64,000 nucleotides of DNA from Candidatus Saccharicenans subterraneus (GCA_003426165.1 QUAH01000008.1:79143-143142); one strand, 5' to 3'. Counted from the stretch's first letter, positions 1-11,425 are shown. Numbers and translations are program-made. Notes: generated by a model not told the origin, from the sequence alone.

Positions 1-1146
1 TTCGCTGATATCCTCCCAGTCTATCCGGGCCACGGATTTCATCATCAGGAAACCGACGATAATCAGGGGAGGGGCTATGACCGGGTGGAGCACCTGGTCC
101 TTGTAGACAAAGCTCCCGCCCACCATGGCCGCCAGGGGACTCAGGAAAAGAGCCCCGAGAAAGAGCACCGAAGTGGCCAGGTTGGCCAGGCCGGTCCTGG
201 CCCCCTGGGCAATGCCGGTTGAGCTTTCGATGTAGCTGGTTACCGTGGAGGTGCCCAGAAGCGTTCCGACCACCGTCCCCATGGCATCGGCCAGCATGGC
301 CTGGTTGGCCCTGGGCAATTTGCCGTTCTTGAAGAACCCGGCCGGGCCGCAGACCCCGACCAGGGTGCCCACCGTGTCAAAAACATCGAGAAAGAAGAAG
401 ACGAATATTATCGGTATCAGCCCGCTCCTGAGCGCGCCGGCAATGTCCAGCTGAAACATGGTCGGAGCAATAGAGGGTGGGGCGGCCAGCACTCCCTGGT
501 ATTTGACCACGCCGAGGGGCAGGCCAACCGCCGTGGTCAGGAGTATTCCCCACAGAAGAGCCCCGGGCACCTTCCAGGCCATCAGGACCGAGATTACCAG
601 GAGCCCGATGAAGGCCAGGATAACCGGCTTGCTGCCCAGGTCTCCCAGACCCACCAGTACACCAGGGGTGGAAACCACGATGCCCGCATACTCCAGACCG
701 ATCAGGGCAATCAACAGTCCGATCCCGGCGGCGATGGCGTTTTTCAGACTGTCCGGGATTATCTCCACCAGTTTGCCGGCCACCCCAAACAGGGCCAGGA
801 CGGTGAAGATTACCCCGGAAATAAAATTGGCACCGAGGGCCACCTGCCAGGAATAGCCCATCAGGCCGCAGACCGTAACCGCAAAGAAAACATTGTGCCC
901 CATGGCCGGAGCCTGGGCTACCGGATAGTTGGCCAGCAAACCGGTTAGAAGGGTGGCCAGGGCGCTGGCCAGGCAGGTAGCCACCATGACCGCCCCTCTA
1001 TCCATGCCCGTCTGTCCCAGGATGGCCGGCTGAACAAAAATGATGTAGGACATGGTCATGAAGGTGGTCAGCCCGCCCAGCAGTTCTTTCCTGAGGCTGG
1101 TCTGGTTGGCCTGAAGTTGAAAAATCTTTTCCAGGGTCTCAGTCAT
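1..1146 (-). CDS. NCS2-family (AzgA-like) purine/nucleobase permease, C-terminus cut by window edge
   Basis: Reverse-strand reading from ATG at 1146: MTETLEKIFQLQANQTSLRKELLGGLTTFMTMSYIIFVQPAILGQTGMD...GHNVFFAVTVCGLMGYSWQVALGANFISG...FFFLDVFDTVGTLVGV...GTSTVTSYIESSTGI, typical of the NCS2/AzgA family; lies directly downstream of apt. Confidence 0.9.
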   Translation of the reverse strand, partial: MTETLEKIFQLQANQTSLRKELLGGLTTFMTMSYIIFVQPAILGQTGMDRGAVMVATCLASALATLLTGLLANYPVAQAPAMGHNVFFAVTVCGLMGYSWQVALGANFISGVIFTVLALFGVAGKLVEIIPDSLKNAIAAGIGLLIALIGLEYAGIVVSTPGVLVGLGDLGSKPVILAFIGLLVISVLMAWKVPGALLWGILLTTAVGLPLGVVKYQGVLAAPPSIAPTMFQLDIAGALRSGLIPIIFVFFFLDVFDTVGTLVGVCGPAGFFKNGKLPRANQAMLADAMGTVVGTLLGTSTVTSYIESSTGIAQGARTGLANLATSVLFLGALFLSPLAAMVGGSFVYKDQVLHPVIAPPLIIVGFLMMKSVARIDWEDISE

Positions 1147-1287
1147 CGCCCCTCCTTGTTAGCCTCAACTTCTGTACCTCCAGCCGGCAGGACAGGTCCC
1201 GGCCGGCCGGCCTATCGTCAGAATAAATTAGCAACATTCTCAGAAATCTATAAAAAAAGATAAGTCGTTCCGGCCAGGCGACCAACC

Positions 1288-1815
1288 TCAAAACTTGACC
1301 AGGGTAAAGACCGGAACTTCGGAATGAGCCTCGTTTATCTTCTTAACTCCTTCCAGGAAGGTTAGCTCCACCAGGGCCACGAAGGCCATCGGCCGGCCTC
1401 CGAGTTTCTGGACCAGTTCAATGGCGCTCACGGCCGAAGAACCGGTGGCAATCAGGTCATCGACTATGACCACCTTTTCCCCGGGCTGAATGCTGTCCAG
1501 GTGGGCCTCGAAATATTCCACGGCATATTCATTTGGCGCCCTGAGGCTCAGCGTCGGCCGGGGCAACTTGCCTTTCTTCCTGATCAGGCTGAACCCGGTG
1601 CGCAGCTCCCTGGCCAGGGCCGCCCCGAAAATGAACCCGCGTGATTCGATGGCCGCCACCCGGTCCGGCGAATACCTCCTGGCCACCTCGGCCATCAAAT
1701 CAATGACCAGGTTAAAGGCTTCGGCGTCCTGGATTACCGGGGTTATATCCTTGAACACAATTCCCGGCTTTGGAAAATCCGGCACGTCATAGATTAGAGC
1801 CTTCAGGTCCTTCAT
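1288..1815 (-). CDS. apt: adenine phosphoribosyltransferase
   Basis: PRPP-binding motif VVIVDDLIATGSS, IESRGFIFGAAL, KDITPV; 175 aa. Confidence 0.95.
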   Translation of the reverse strand: MKDLKALIYDVPDFPKPGIVFKDITPVIQDAEAFNLVIDLMAEVARRYSPDRVAAIESRGFIFGAALARELRTGFSLIRKKGKLPRPTLSLRAPNEYAVEYFEAHLDSIQPGEKVVIVDDLIATGSSAVSAIELVQKLGGRPMAFVALVELTFLEGVKKINEAHSEVPVFTLVKF

Positions 1816-1858
1816 GAACGTTTCCTTTCGTCCAGGGATTTTCTCCAGTTAATTAATT

Positions 1859-2335
1859 TTATTGATTCTCAAGACTGAGGTAAACCTCCGAAGTCTTGAT
1901 TTTAATCAACCTGCTGTCATCGGCTTCAACGGCGATGGAAATTTCTATCATCCTTCCGGACCGGAAATCCGCCGGCAGCCTTTCCGCCCATTCCACGGCC
2001 ACCACCCCGCTTTCCAGGTAATCCTCGAGCCCCAAGTCGGCGATTTCCTCCGGGTCTTCCAACCGGTATAGGTCGACGTGAACGAGGTCCACTCGCCCGC
2101 TGTAAATATTAACCAGGGTAAAAGACGGGCTGCAGACCGAATCGACCGCCTTAACCCCGAGGCCAGAAGCCAGTCCCTTGACAAAAACCGTCTTCCCGGC
2201 TCCCAGTTCCCCGGTGATCAGGACCAGTTCATCACCCCGGAGCTCGCGGGCCAGATTTTCTGCCAGCTGGAAAGTCTCCTGTTCTGAATTGGTCCTGATT
2301 TCCAGCTCAACCGATTTCCGAGTCATCTTCTCCAC
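1859..2335 (-). CDS. tsaE: tRNA threonylcarbamoyladenosine biosynthesis ATPase TsaE
   Basis: Walker A GELGAGKTVFVKGLA, SPSFTLVNIY, HVDLYRLEDPEE, VVAVEWAERL. Confidence 0.93.
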   Translation of the reverse strand: MEKMTRKSVELEIRTNSEQETFQLAENLARELRGDELVLITGELGAGKTVFVKGLASGLGVKAVDSVCSPSFTLVNIYSGRVDLVHVDLYRLEDPEEIADLGLEDYLESGVVAVEWAERLPADFRSGRMIEISIAVEADDSRLIKIKTSEVYLSLENQ

Positions 2336-3893
2336 CGCTGGCCACGAACCTGATGGCTGCCGGCAGGAACTTAATCAGGTCAGTGGCGGTCAGGCTTTTT
2401 TCTCCTACTTTTTCCGCGGCCAGGTCCCCGCTCAACCCGTGAATAAAAACGGCATTGACCGCCGCCTGAAGCAGGTCCTTAACCTGCATGGCTTCCGAAG
2501 CCAGAAGACCGGCCAGGACGTCTCCGGTTCCGCCAGAAGCCATTCCCGGGTTTCCGGTCGGGTTGACCCTGACCTTCCCCTCCGGAGAAGCGATGAGTGT
2601 CCGGTATCCTTTCAAAACGAGGTGTACCTTATGCTTCCTGGCAAATTCCGGAACTATTTCCAGGCGCCTTCTCAGGATTTCAGCAGTGTCCAGGCCACTG
2701 AGCCTGGAAAACTCGCCCGGGTGCGGGGTCAGAATGGTCTTTTCAGGAAGCGAAGACAGCACTTCCGGCCTGGCGGCAATGATATTCAATCCATCGGCAT
2801 CGACCACCAGCGGATTCCGGTAATTCTTGAGTCTGCCAAGTAGCTTCAGGACAAAGGCTGAGGTTGAAGGATGGGTGGAGAGACCCGGCCCGACCAGCAG
2901 GGCATCCTTGCCCTTAATTAATTCCAGCACCCGTCCCAGGGCTTCTTCCGAGATACTGCCCGAGTCTGTTTCGGCGAGGGGCTCGGTCATCAACTCTGGC
3001 ATGCTCCTGGCCACCACGGGCAAACAGCTCCCGGCCGTGGCCACGGTGACCAGCCCCGCCCCCATTTTCAGGGCGGCCCGGCCGGCCATGGCCGCTGCCC
3101 CGGTCTTGCCGCGCGAGCCGGCAATGACCAGCAGATGGCCATAGGTGCCTTTGTGAGTATCGCGCTTTCTGGGCTGAAAGTATGGGACCAGGGACTCCAG
3201 CTCCACCAGTTCAAGGTTCAATCCCGGACGTTCGAATAAAAAGGGTGGCAGGCTGATGTCAGCCACCACCAGATCGCCGACATAGTCTTCGGCTGGCGGA
3301 AAGAAATGGGCCACCTTGGGTGCCCCCAGGGTCACCGTCAGGTCAGCCCGGACACAGGGCCCGATGAGTTCAAATGTGTCTGAAGACAGGCCCGATGGAA
3401 TGTCAATTGAGACCACAAAGGCTCCAGAATCATTTATGTCCTGGACCACCCTGGCGTATAAACCCTGGAGCGGGCTGGACAGACCGGTTCCAAACAGGGC
3501 ATCAACAATTATCGGCGTTTCTGATAGGATTTTCCTGGCTTTCTTCCAGGCGGCCTCGTCTCCGACCTCGATAACCTGCAGGCCAATCTTTCGGGCAATC
3601 TCCAGGTTCAAGGCGGCATCGCCCCGGACCTCAGAGATTCTACCGACAAGCAAGACCGGGCAGTCGACACCCTGGTTGTGGAGATGCCGGGCCACCACCA
3701 GGCCGTCGCCGCCGTTGTTGCCCTTTCCGGCCACCACCACCACTCTCATCCCGGCCTCCACGCCCAGTTCATTCCTTAGGACGGCCGCGACCTGCAGTCC
3801 AGCGTTTTCCATCAGAACCGGGCCGGGGATTCCAATTTCCTCGATGGCAATCCGGTCAATCTCTCTCATCTGGGCAGCGGTCAGGATTTTCAT
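2307..3893 (-). CDS. nnr: bifunctional NAD(P)H-hydrate epimerase / ADP-dependent dehydratase
   Basis: N-terminal YjeF_N (GKGNNGGDGLVVARHL, DALFGTGL) and C-terminal carbohydrate-kinase-like domain (LTPHPGEFSRL, GNPGMASGGTGDVLAG); overlaps tsaE by 29 nt. Confidence 0.95.
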   Translation of the reverse strand: MKILTAAQMREIDRIAIEEIGIPGPVLMENAGLQVAAVLRNELGVEAGMRVVVVAGKGNNGGDGLVVARHLHNQGVDCPVLLVGRISEVRGDAALNLEIARKIGLQVIEVGDEAAWKKARKILSETPIIVDALFGTGLSSPLQGLYARVVQDINDSGAFVVSIDIPSGLSSDTFELIGPCVRADLTVTLGAPKVAHFFPPAEDYVGDLVVADISLPPFLFERPGLNLELVELESLVPYFQPRKRDTHKGTYGHLLVIAGSRGKTGAAAMAGRAALKMGAGLVTVATAGSCLPVVARSMPELMTEPLAETDSGSISEEALGRVLELIKGKDALLVGPGLSTHPSTSAFVLKLLGRLKNYRNPLVVDADGLNIIAARPEVLSSLPEKTILTPHPGEFSRLSGLDTAEILRRRLEIVPEFARKHKVHLVLKGYRTLIASPEGKVRVNPTGNPGMASGGTGDVLAGLLASEAMQVKDLLQAAVNAVFIHGLSGDLAAEKVGEKSLTATDLIKFLPAAIRFVASGGEDDSEIG

Positions 3894-4046
3894 CTTTCAC
3901 CTCGGTCTTAAAGAATATTATCATAAAAAATGAACGGGGATAAAGCCACCCGTAGCGGGAACATAATTCCAGAATCGCCCCTGATCCAGGTTCTATTTTT
4001 ACAGAAGCAGTCGGGCTGGGCTGAAGACTTCAAGGCCCGGTCATAT

Positions 4047-4076
4047 TTGATTGCCAAAACCCGCCATCTGTGATAA
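4047..4076 (+). promoter_or_regulatory. candidate sigma-70 promoter for gap-pgk-tpiA-secG
   Basis: TTGATT (4047-4052) - N18 - TGATAA (4071-4076), upstream of gap; downstream AT-rich inverted repeat (4071-4103). Confidence 0.3.
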
Positions 4077-4112
4077 ATTTTTATAAACTCAAATTTATTA
4101 TCAGAAAAATAA

Positions 4113-5132
<1,020 letters not shown>

Positions 5133-5150
5133 ACCCCGGGAGGGGAAAAA

Positions 5151-6329
5151 ATGAAATTCGTGGAAGAAATCGAAGTCAAAGGCAAGACCGTCTTCCTGCG
5201 GGTGGACTTTAACGTTCCCCTGGATGAGAACCTGAACATCCGGGACGACACCAGGATCCAGGCCTCGCTGCCAACCATAAAGTACCTGCTGCAGAAGGGA
5301 GCCAGGCTGGTGGTGGCCTCTCACCTGGGCCGGCCCAAGGGCCAGTTTAACCCCAAGATGAGCCTGAAACCGGTGGCCGGGCGTCTCGGCCAGCTCCTCC
5401 CTGGAACGAATATCATCATGGCTCCAGACGTCATCGGTCCCGAGGTAGATAGCCTCAAGGCCGGGCTGAAAGAGGGCGAACTGCTGCTCCTGGAAAACGT
5501 CCGCTTTTACAAGCAGGAAACCGATAACGACCCGGAGTTCTCCCGGAAACTGGCTGAAGGCTGCCAGGTTTTTGTCAACGACGCTTTCGGCTCCTGCCAC
5601 CGGGCCCATGCCTCGGTGGTGGGTATAGCTTCCTATATTCCAGAGAAAGCAGCCGGCTACCTGCTGAAAAAGGAAGTGGATTACCTGAAAAAAATCACCG
5701 ATAACCCTCAGAAACCCTTTGTGGCCATCCTGGGCGGGGCTAAAATTGAGGACAAGATACCAGTCCTGGAAAGCCTGGTGACCAAGGCTGATGCCCTGCT
5801 CATCGGCGGAGCCATGGCCTATACTTTTCTTAAAGCCCGTGGGCTGGCGGTCGGAAAATCCCTGGTGGAAGAAGATAAGCTGGAGATTGCCAGCCAGATC
5901 ATGAAAAAGGCCGAAGATAACAGGGTTAAGCTGCTTCTCCCGCTGGACCACGTTTTGGCCATTTCCATCGAAAGCCGGGAAGCGGCCGCCGTGGCTGACA
6001 GCTATCCCCTGCCGGAAGACCTGATGGGAGTGGACATCGGACCCAGGACAGTGGCCGAATACAAGAAGCTTATTCAATCAGCCAGGACCATTTTCTGGAA
6101 CGGCCCGCTGGGCGTGTTCGAGGTGGAAGCCTTCGCCCGGGGAACCATGGAAATCGCCGCGGCCGTGGCCGGGTCCGAAGCCCTGTCGGTGGTCGGTGGT
6201 GGTGATTCTATAGCCGCCATCCAGAAGGCCGGACTGGCCGGGAAAATAAGCCACATCTCCACCGGCGGCGGGGCCTCGCTGGAGTTCGTAGCCTACGGAA
6301 CCCTGCCCGGAATTGAGGCCCTGGAATAA
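5151..6329 (+). CDS. pgk: phosphoglycerate kinase
   Basis: FLRVDFNVPLD, ASHLGRPKG, GGAKIEDKIPVLESL, WNGPLGVFE, STGGGASLE. Confidence 0.97.
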   Translation: MKFVEEIEVKGKTVFLRVDFNVPLDENLNIRDDTRIQASLPTIKYLLQKGARLVVASHLGRPKGQFNPKMSLKPVAGRLGQLLPGTNIIMAPDVIGPEVDSLKAGLKEGELLLLENVRFYKQETDNDPEFSRKLAEGCQVFVNDAFGSCHRAHASVVGIASYIPEKAAGYLLKKEVDYLKKITDNPQKPFVAILGGAKIEDKIPVLESLVTKADALLIGGAMAYTFLKARGLAVGKSLVEEDKLEIASQIMKKAEDNRVKLLLPLDHVLAISIESREAAAVADSYPLPEDLMGVDIGPRTVAEYKKLIQSARTIFWNGPLGVFEVEAFARGTMEIAAAVAGSEALSVVGGGDSIAAIQKAGLAGKISHISTGGGASLEFVAYGTLPGIEALE

Positions 6330-6366
6330 GAAACGGCTGCGGTCAGGAATAACCTTTTATCAGCGG

Positions 6367-6400
6367 AGAAGCTTCTTTTTTACCGTGAAAGAAGCTTTTA
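6367..6400 (+). terminator. stem-loop with T-tract between pgk and tpiA (terminator/attenuator-like)
   Basis: AAGCTTCTTT (6369-6378) / AAAGAAGCTT (6388-6397), perfect 10-bp arms, 9-nt loop, followed by TTA. Confidence 0.45.
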
Positions 6401-6459
6401 ATAAATTATATCTGATGGTCAATGGCTTCATTAAAATCAAGAATTGAGAGGGAATTAAC

Positions 6460-7242
6460 ATGGCGGCCTTAAGAAAACCGGTCATTGCCGGGAACTGGAA
6501 AATGCACAAGACCATCGCCGAGGCCAGGGAACTGGCCGAAGCCGTGGTCAGAGGTCTTGATAATTCTTTCGGCGCGGCCACCCTAATTCTTATTCCTCCC
6601 TTCACGGCCATCCATGAAGTCAAAAGAACGGTATCCGGGACAGAAATCGCCGTCGGCGCCCAGGACGTCTTCTGGGAGGACAAGGGCGCCTTCACCGGGG
6701 AAATCTCACCCGTGCAACTCAAGGAAGCCGGCTGCGATTTTGTGGTCATCGGCCACTCCGAAAGAAGGCAGTACTTTGGGGAAACCGACGAGACCGTGCG
6801 GAAAAAGACCCTGGCCGCTCTAAAGCATGAGCTGATTCCCATCGTCTGCATCGGCGAGACCCTGGAAGAAAGAGAAAGTGGCGGGACCCTGGACCGAATC
6901 CGGACCCAGCTTGAACAGAGCCTTTTTACCCTGGACGGCCCAGCCTTTAGCCGGGTGGTCCTGGCCTATGAGCCCATCTGGGCCATAGGCACCGGACGCA
7001 ACGCCACCCCGGAACAGGCAGAGGAGGTCCAGGCCTTTATCAGGAACCTGGTGGCTTCCAGGTATGGCAAAAGCGTGGCTGATTATGCTATAATTCTATA
7101 CGGCGGTTCAGTGAAACCGAGCAACGCCCTGTCCTTAGCCAGGGAAAAGGACGTTGATGGATTTTTAGTTGGCGGAGCTTCTCTCGAAGCTGAGTCGTTC
7201 CTGGCCATAGCCAGAGAGGCTCTCCGCGCAGTGAGGGATTAA
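6460..7242 (+). CDS. tpiA: triosephosphate isomerase
   Basis: [51 protein letters not shown]. Confidence 0.97.
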   Translation: MAALRKPVIAGNWKMHKTIAEARELAEAVVRGLDNSFGAATLILIPPFTAIHEVKRTVSGTEIAVGAQDVFWEDKGAFTGEISPVQLKEAGCDFVVIGHSERRQYFGETDETVRKKTLAALKHELIPIVCIGETLEERESGGTLDRIRTQLEQSLFTLDGPAFSRVVLAYEPIWAIGTGRNATPEQAEEVQAFIRNLVASRYGKSVADYAIILYGGSVKPSNALSLAREKDVDGFLVGGASLEAESFLAIAREALRAVRD

Positions 7243-7243
7243 A

Positions 7244-7618
7244 GTGACAGCTTTACTGGTTACGGTTCATGTTATCATCTGCATCGTGTTGATTCTGGCC
7301 GTTCTGCTGCAATCCGGCAAGGCGGCTGACCTGGCCGGGGCTTTCGGCGGGGCCGGCAGCCAGACAGCCTTTGGCCCCAGGGGGGCCCAGACCCTGCTTG
7401 GCAAGGTGACCACCGTCTGCGCCATTCTGTTCATGGTGACCTCGCTCGGACTCTGGTTGATATCAGGGAAAACCTCCTCGGTGGTCAGGAATGTCCCCGC
7501 CAAGGAAACACCGGCGGCCACCCAGGCTCAGCCTGCAACCCAGGAACAGAAATCCCAGACTCCACCGGCCAGCACTGAAAAGACCGAGCAGAAGTCTGAA
7601 GATACTGGCAAGAAATAA
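7244..7618 (+). CDS. secG: preprotein translocase subunit SecG with Q/T/E-rich C-terminal tail
   Basis: [50 protein letters not shown]; conserved position after tpiA. Confidence 0.9.
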   Translation: MTALLVTVHVIICIVLILAVLLQSGKAADLAGAFGGAGSQTAFGPRGAQTLLGKVTTVCAILFMVTSLGLWLISGKTSSVVRNVPAKETPAATQAQPATQEQKSQTPPASTEKTEQKSEDTGKK

Positions 7619-7631
7619 AAAATGTGGGAAT

Positions 7632-7719
7632 GCCGAAGTGGTGGAATTGGCAGACACGCTAGCTTGAGGGGCTAGTTCCCGCAAAAATGGGAGTAGGGGT
7701 TCGAGTCCCCTCTTCGGCA
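7632..7719 (+). tRNA. tRNA-Leu (anticodon GAG)
   Basis: Acceptor GCCGAAG/CTTCGGC, long variable arm, GGTTCGAGTCCC T-arm, anticodon loop CTTGAGG; no encoded CCA. Confidence 0.93.
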
Positions 7720-7780
7720 TTCTTCTTACCGGTTGAAATATTTGACAGAAAGAACACTCAACAAGAACGGAGGGAAATTA

Positions 7781-9043
7781 ATGAAGCCGGTATCCAGGCG
7801 TTTTTTTGTTTTTATATTGACCGCGGTCCTGGCCACAATCTTAATAAATTTTGATGTTCAGGCCGGGGTTCAGGCCGGTTCAGACCACTCTTACTCGGTG
7901 GCGGTCAGGGTGCTTCAGAAAAACAATTTTGTCCGCAACCTCGGGCCGCAGGACTTTGAAGTCCTGGAAGACGGCCAGGTCCGAAAAATCGAAGCAATTT
8001 ACCTGGTGGAAAACAACAAACTGACCCGGGTTCTGGAAGAAAAGCCCAAGGCCGTCAGCCTGAACAAGAATTACTTCATCATCGTCCAGGCCAGCGAATA
8101 CGACAAGAGACTGGGCGATGCGGTCAGCCTTCTGGTCAACAACTATTTTCAACCGGGTGATACCCTGACCCTGATTACCCCCCTCAAAATCTATCGCTTC
8201 AACCCTGAAACCCTGAGGGGCAAGCCCAGGTCCCAGGTCAGCCGGGAAATCCAGAACCTGATGAGAGCGGACATCATCCAGGGCAGCCGCGAATACAACA
8301 CGGTCCTCCGGGATTTGAAAAAGATTACCCGCACCCTGGCCACCTTCGGAGGCGAATCTGTCGGGGCCGACCCGGACGTGGAGAACGAGTCAGATTCAAC
8401 CACTTCCAACTTCGGGATAGAATACATGCTCACCCGCTACCAGGATACCCTGATCAAGCTGGACGGGCTCAGGCTGGTCGACCAGGACAAGTTCCTGTCC
8501 TTTGCCCGGTCGCTGAAAAAAACCCCGGGACAGAAAACGGTCATCTTCTTCTACCAGAGAGAGTTCCGCCCTGAACTGAGCTCCAGAGTCTTGAACCAGA
8601 TGATGTCCAGCTACCAGGATTATCCCCACATCATCAACAGCCTGATGGAACTCTTCCAGTTCTACCGCCGGGAAACCAGCCTGGACAAGGAAGCCATCAG
8701 CCAGGCCCTGGCCGATTCCGGGGCGCTTTTTAATTTTGTCTACCTGGACAAGAAACCGGTCCGCATCAGCGGGGTGGTGATGAACGAACAATCGGAGGAT
8801 GTCTTTGAGGCCCTGACCGAGGCGGCCAGAGCCACCGGTGGAATATCCGACAACACCTCCAACCCGGTGGAAGGACTGAGGAAATCGGCGGAGAACGCTT
8901 CGGGATATTACTTGATCTTTTATCGGTCAGAATGGCAGCCCGAACAGTCCGGTTTCAGGCAGGTTCAGGTCAACCTCAAGAGCGGCCGGGACTACCAGGT
9001 CAGGCATCGACGGGGATATTTCCTGTCAGACTTTTCTGAATAA
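7781..9043 (+). CDS. secreted VWFA-related ('Acidobacterial' VWFA type) domain protein
   Basis: Signal peptide after ATG 7781 (RBS GGAGGG); YSVAVRVLQKNNFVRNLGPQDFEVLEDGQ and C-terminal GYYLIFYRSEWQPEQSGFRQVQVNLKSGRDYQVRHRRGYF. Confidence 0.75.
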   Translation: MKPVSRRFFVFILTAVLATILINFDVQAGVQAGSDHSYSVAVRVLQKNNFVRNLGPQDFEVLEDGQVRKIEAIYLVENNKLTRVLEEKPKAVSLNKNYFIIVQASEYDKRLGDAVSLLVNNYFQPGDTLTLITPLKIYRFNPETLRGKPRSQVSREIQNLMRADIIQGSREYNTVLRDLKKITRTLATFGGESVGADPDVENESDSTTSNFGIEYMLTRYQDTLIKLDGLRLVDQDKFLSFARSLKKTPGQKTVIFFYQREFRPELSSRVLNQMMSSYQDYPHIINSLMELFQFYRRETSLDKEAISQALADSGALFNFVYLDKKPVRISGVVMNEQSEDVFEALTEAARATGGISDNTSNPVEGLRKSAENASGYYLIFYRSEWQPEQSGFRQVQVNLKSGRDYQVRHRRGYFLSDFSE

Positions 9044-9054
9044 GTTCGGACCCT

Positions 9055-9495
9055 TCAGGCCAGCCTGGCCACCCAGAGAGAAAAATCCATTTCGCCCATG
9101 GCCCCGGACACCCGGCCCCGTTCGGCATTCCTGTGGAAAACAATAAAAGTGGGGACCGCGGTAATTCCCAGCTGGGCGGCCAGATCCTGATGTCTTTCCA
9201 CATCCACCTTGACTACCATGAGCTCACCGGCTCGCCGCCGGGCCAGCCTGTCCAGAATCGGGGCCATCAGCAAACAGGGCCCGCAGGAATCAGAATAAAA
9301 GTCGACCAGGACCGGCAGGCTGGAATGGCTTATCAGGTTCACGGCCTGAGCCGAATTGACACTGACCACGTCACCCGGCCTGGGCAAAGGATTGCGGCAG
9401 CGGCCACAGACCACGGTCTTGTGGCCAGCATCTTCCGGGTAGTAATTGGTCTGCCCGCACTGAAAGCAACTGACCTTGATCTTTCTGTCGCCCAT
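9055..9495 (-). CDS. thioredoxin with N-terminal zinc ribbon (Trx2-like)
   Basis: CFQCGQTN...CGRCRNPL zinc knuckle; active-site region DFYSDSCGPCLLMAPIL; start chosen at MGDRK (ORF opens at 9546). Confidence 0.85.
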   Translation of the reverse strand: MGDRKIKVSCFQCGQTNYYPEDAGHKTVVCGRCRNPLPRPGDVVSVNSAQAVNLISHSSLPVLVDFYSDSCGPCLLMAPILDRLARRRAGELMVVKVDVERHQDLAAQLGITAVPTFIVFHRNAERGRVSGAMGEMDFSLWVARLA

Positions 9496-9753
9496 GGTTG
9501 CTAAATAATTTTTATAAATTTTTAGCATAAACACGAAAAAAATCAAAGGCCGGGCCGGTAAAAATCAAAACCCTGAAGCCGGGAGACATTCCAGAACAGA
9601 GCAAGCAGATTGAGTACAGGTTTATTGCAATTTGAGGGATCGGGCAGGAGTCGAGTTGCTTCTTACTCTATCAGCCCGGGATATTTACAAGGGTCTGCAG
9701 GCTGGCTTACGGGCTCAGATTTTGGAGATAAGAGCCAGGGCTAATTATAAAAA

Positions 9754-10929
9754 TTAAAAAAGAAGCTCGGAGATAATCGAGTTGCTGACCAGAAACCTTT
9801 CGGTTGGAATCCTGACCAGCCCGTCTGAAACCTGCAATAAGCCGTAATCTTTTAACCCGGTTAGCCTGGTCTCATAGCCGGACAGATCAACTCCGGGAAA
9901 CCGGGAGACCAGTTCTGCAAGGGAAATTCCCTCTCTCAACCTGAGGCCAGAAGCCAGGCACTCCCTGACGGCCTCTTCTGGACTGAGTCGAATGAATTCA
10001 TCAAAGTTAGGCTTCCCGGAGCAGAGGGCAGACCACCAGTCTTCCAGGCCGGACGGGTTGGTCCAGCGAAAATTGCCAAGATGGGATGAAGCGGAAGGTC
10101 CAACACCCAGGAAGGGCTGGTATTTCCAGTACTTCAGGTTATGCCGGCATTGAAAACCGGGCTTAGAAAAATTTGAAATTTCATACTGAAGCCAGCCCGC
10201 CTCTTCCAGCCCCAGTCGATATCTCTCATAGGTTTCGGCCGCGGCCTCTTCTGATACCGGGGATTTTTCCCAGACTCTCTGGAAAGGGACTTTATCCAGT
10301 TCCTCCAGCAGATAGACCGAGACGTGTTCCGGCTGGAGTTCAGACAGAGCCTTCAGGTTTACTTCAATAGTTTTAAACGACTCACCGGGAACTCCCACCA
10401 TCAGGTCCAACCCGATGTTGTCCCCCCCGGCTCTTCGGGCCCCTTCCAGCAAACTGACGATTTTCTCGGGTTCATACGCCCGTCCAAGAACCCTCAGAAC
10501 TTCCGGGTCAAAAGACTGGGCGCCCACACTCAGCCTGTTAATCCCGGCCTGAAGCCAGTCGCCGATTCTTCCAGCTTCAGCCGCGGGGGTGACCTCAATG
10601 GTTGCTTCCTGGAGTCTGACCTCAAAGTTCTCCCGAACCCAGTCCAGCAGGCATTTAACCTCATCTGGAGTCAGCAGGGACGGCGTTCCCCCGCCAAAAT
10701 AAACCGTATCTATGATGAGATAATCGGAAAAAAACGAGGCCGCTCTTCGGATTTCCTCTTTTATGGCCGCCAGCCACTTCAGGTGAAGCTCCCGTTCATA
10801 GACGGAGCTTGAAAAATGACAGTAAGAACACTTTTGGCGGCAGAAGGGATAATGAATGTAAAACCCGGCTTCTGCCTTCTGGCCTGCTTCACTCAGGCGC
10901 CGGACGACAAGGTTATAGTCTGCATCCAT
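9754..10929 (-). CDS. hemW: HemW-like radical SAM protein (coproporphyrinogen III oxidase-like)
   Basis: FYIHYPFCRQKCSYCHF radical SAM motif, YFGGGTPSLL, LSVGAQSFDPEVLRVLGRAY. Confidence 0.9.
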   Translation of the reverse strand: MDADYNLVVRRLSEAGQKAEAGFYIHYPFCRQKCSYCHFSSSVYERELHLKWLAAIKEEIRRAASFFSDYLIIDTVYFGGGTPSLLTPDEVKCLLDWVRENFEVRLQEATIEVTPAAEAGRIGDWLQAGINRLSVGAQSFDPEVLRVLGRAYEPEKIVSLLEGARRAGGDNIGLDLMVGVPGESFKTIEVNLKALSELQPEHVSVYLLEELDKVPFQRVWEKSPVSEEAAAETYERYRLGLEEAGWLQYEISNFSKPGFQCRHNLKYWKYQPFLGVGPSASSHLGNFRWTNPSGLEDWWSALCSGKPNFDEFIRLSPEEAVRECLASGLRLREGISLAELVSRFPGVDLSGYETRLTGLKDYGLLQVSDGLVRIPTERFLVSNSIISELLF

Positions 10930-10963
10930 CTTCAACAAAAGCCTGTTTTACCTGGGGAGCAGG

Positions 10964-11425
10964 TTAACTGTGATACCCTATGATAGCATAGTAAAGAGCC
11001 CGGTCAAAAAAAGTCACGATTCTGTTATACAGTTCCAGGGCCTGGTAAAGGTCGAGGGCGTTGTCCAGAAGGCCTTCGGCCTGAATCTTGGTCCAGAGTT
11101 CCTTTCTTATCAGGCAGAGAGAGAGAAAAATCTCGGGCAGGGCAAAACCTTCCTGCCGCCTTTTTTTACCCAGCTCTATCCAGTATTTCTTCATCGCGTC
11201 CGAATCCAGCTCGTATGAAATCCAGCGGCCGAGCTGGCTGAAGACCAGGTAGGCCCGGTCGTAAACTTCTTTTTCGGGAAAGGACTGGTAGGTCGGCATG
11301 TTCGGATGTTTTTTAATATCCAGCAAATAGGCCTGGGTGAGCTCCGGGGCGCTCTTTTCTATTATTTCCACCAGTTTCCTGGATACGGGGGAAAGAAAAT
11401 ATTTTTCGGCCCTGATATTTTCCAA
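10964..11425 (-). CDS. RsbRD N-terminal-like helical sensory domain protein
   Basis: All-helical 153 aa ORF, TTG start with RBS AGGAGGGG; general resemblance to RsbRD_N-type domains. Confidence 0.5.
   Translation of the reverse strand: MENIRAEKYFLSPVSRKLVEIIEKSAPELTQAYLLDIKKHPNMPTYQSFPEKEVYDRAYLVFSQLGRWISYELDSDAMKKYWIELGKKRRQEGFALPEIFLSLCLIRKELWTKIQAEGLLDNALDLYQALELYNRIVTFFDRALYYAIIGYHS

Noticed and set aside
245-856. Plus-strand ORFs over the NCS2 permease
   Set aside because: Shadow frames; the minus strand encodes a clear permease not listed in the ORF track because it runs off the window.
1147-1287. Purine riboswitch in the apt-permease gap
   Set aside because: No recognisable purine-riboswitch core; only a GC palindrome (CCGGCCGGCCGG).
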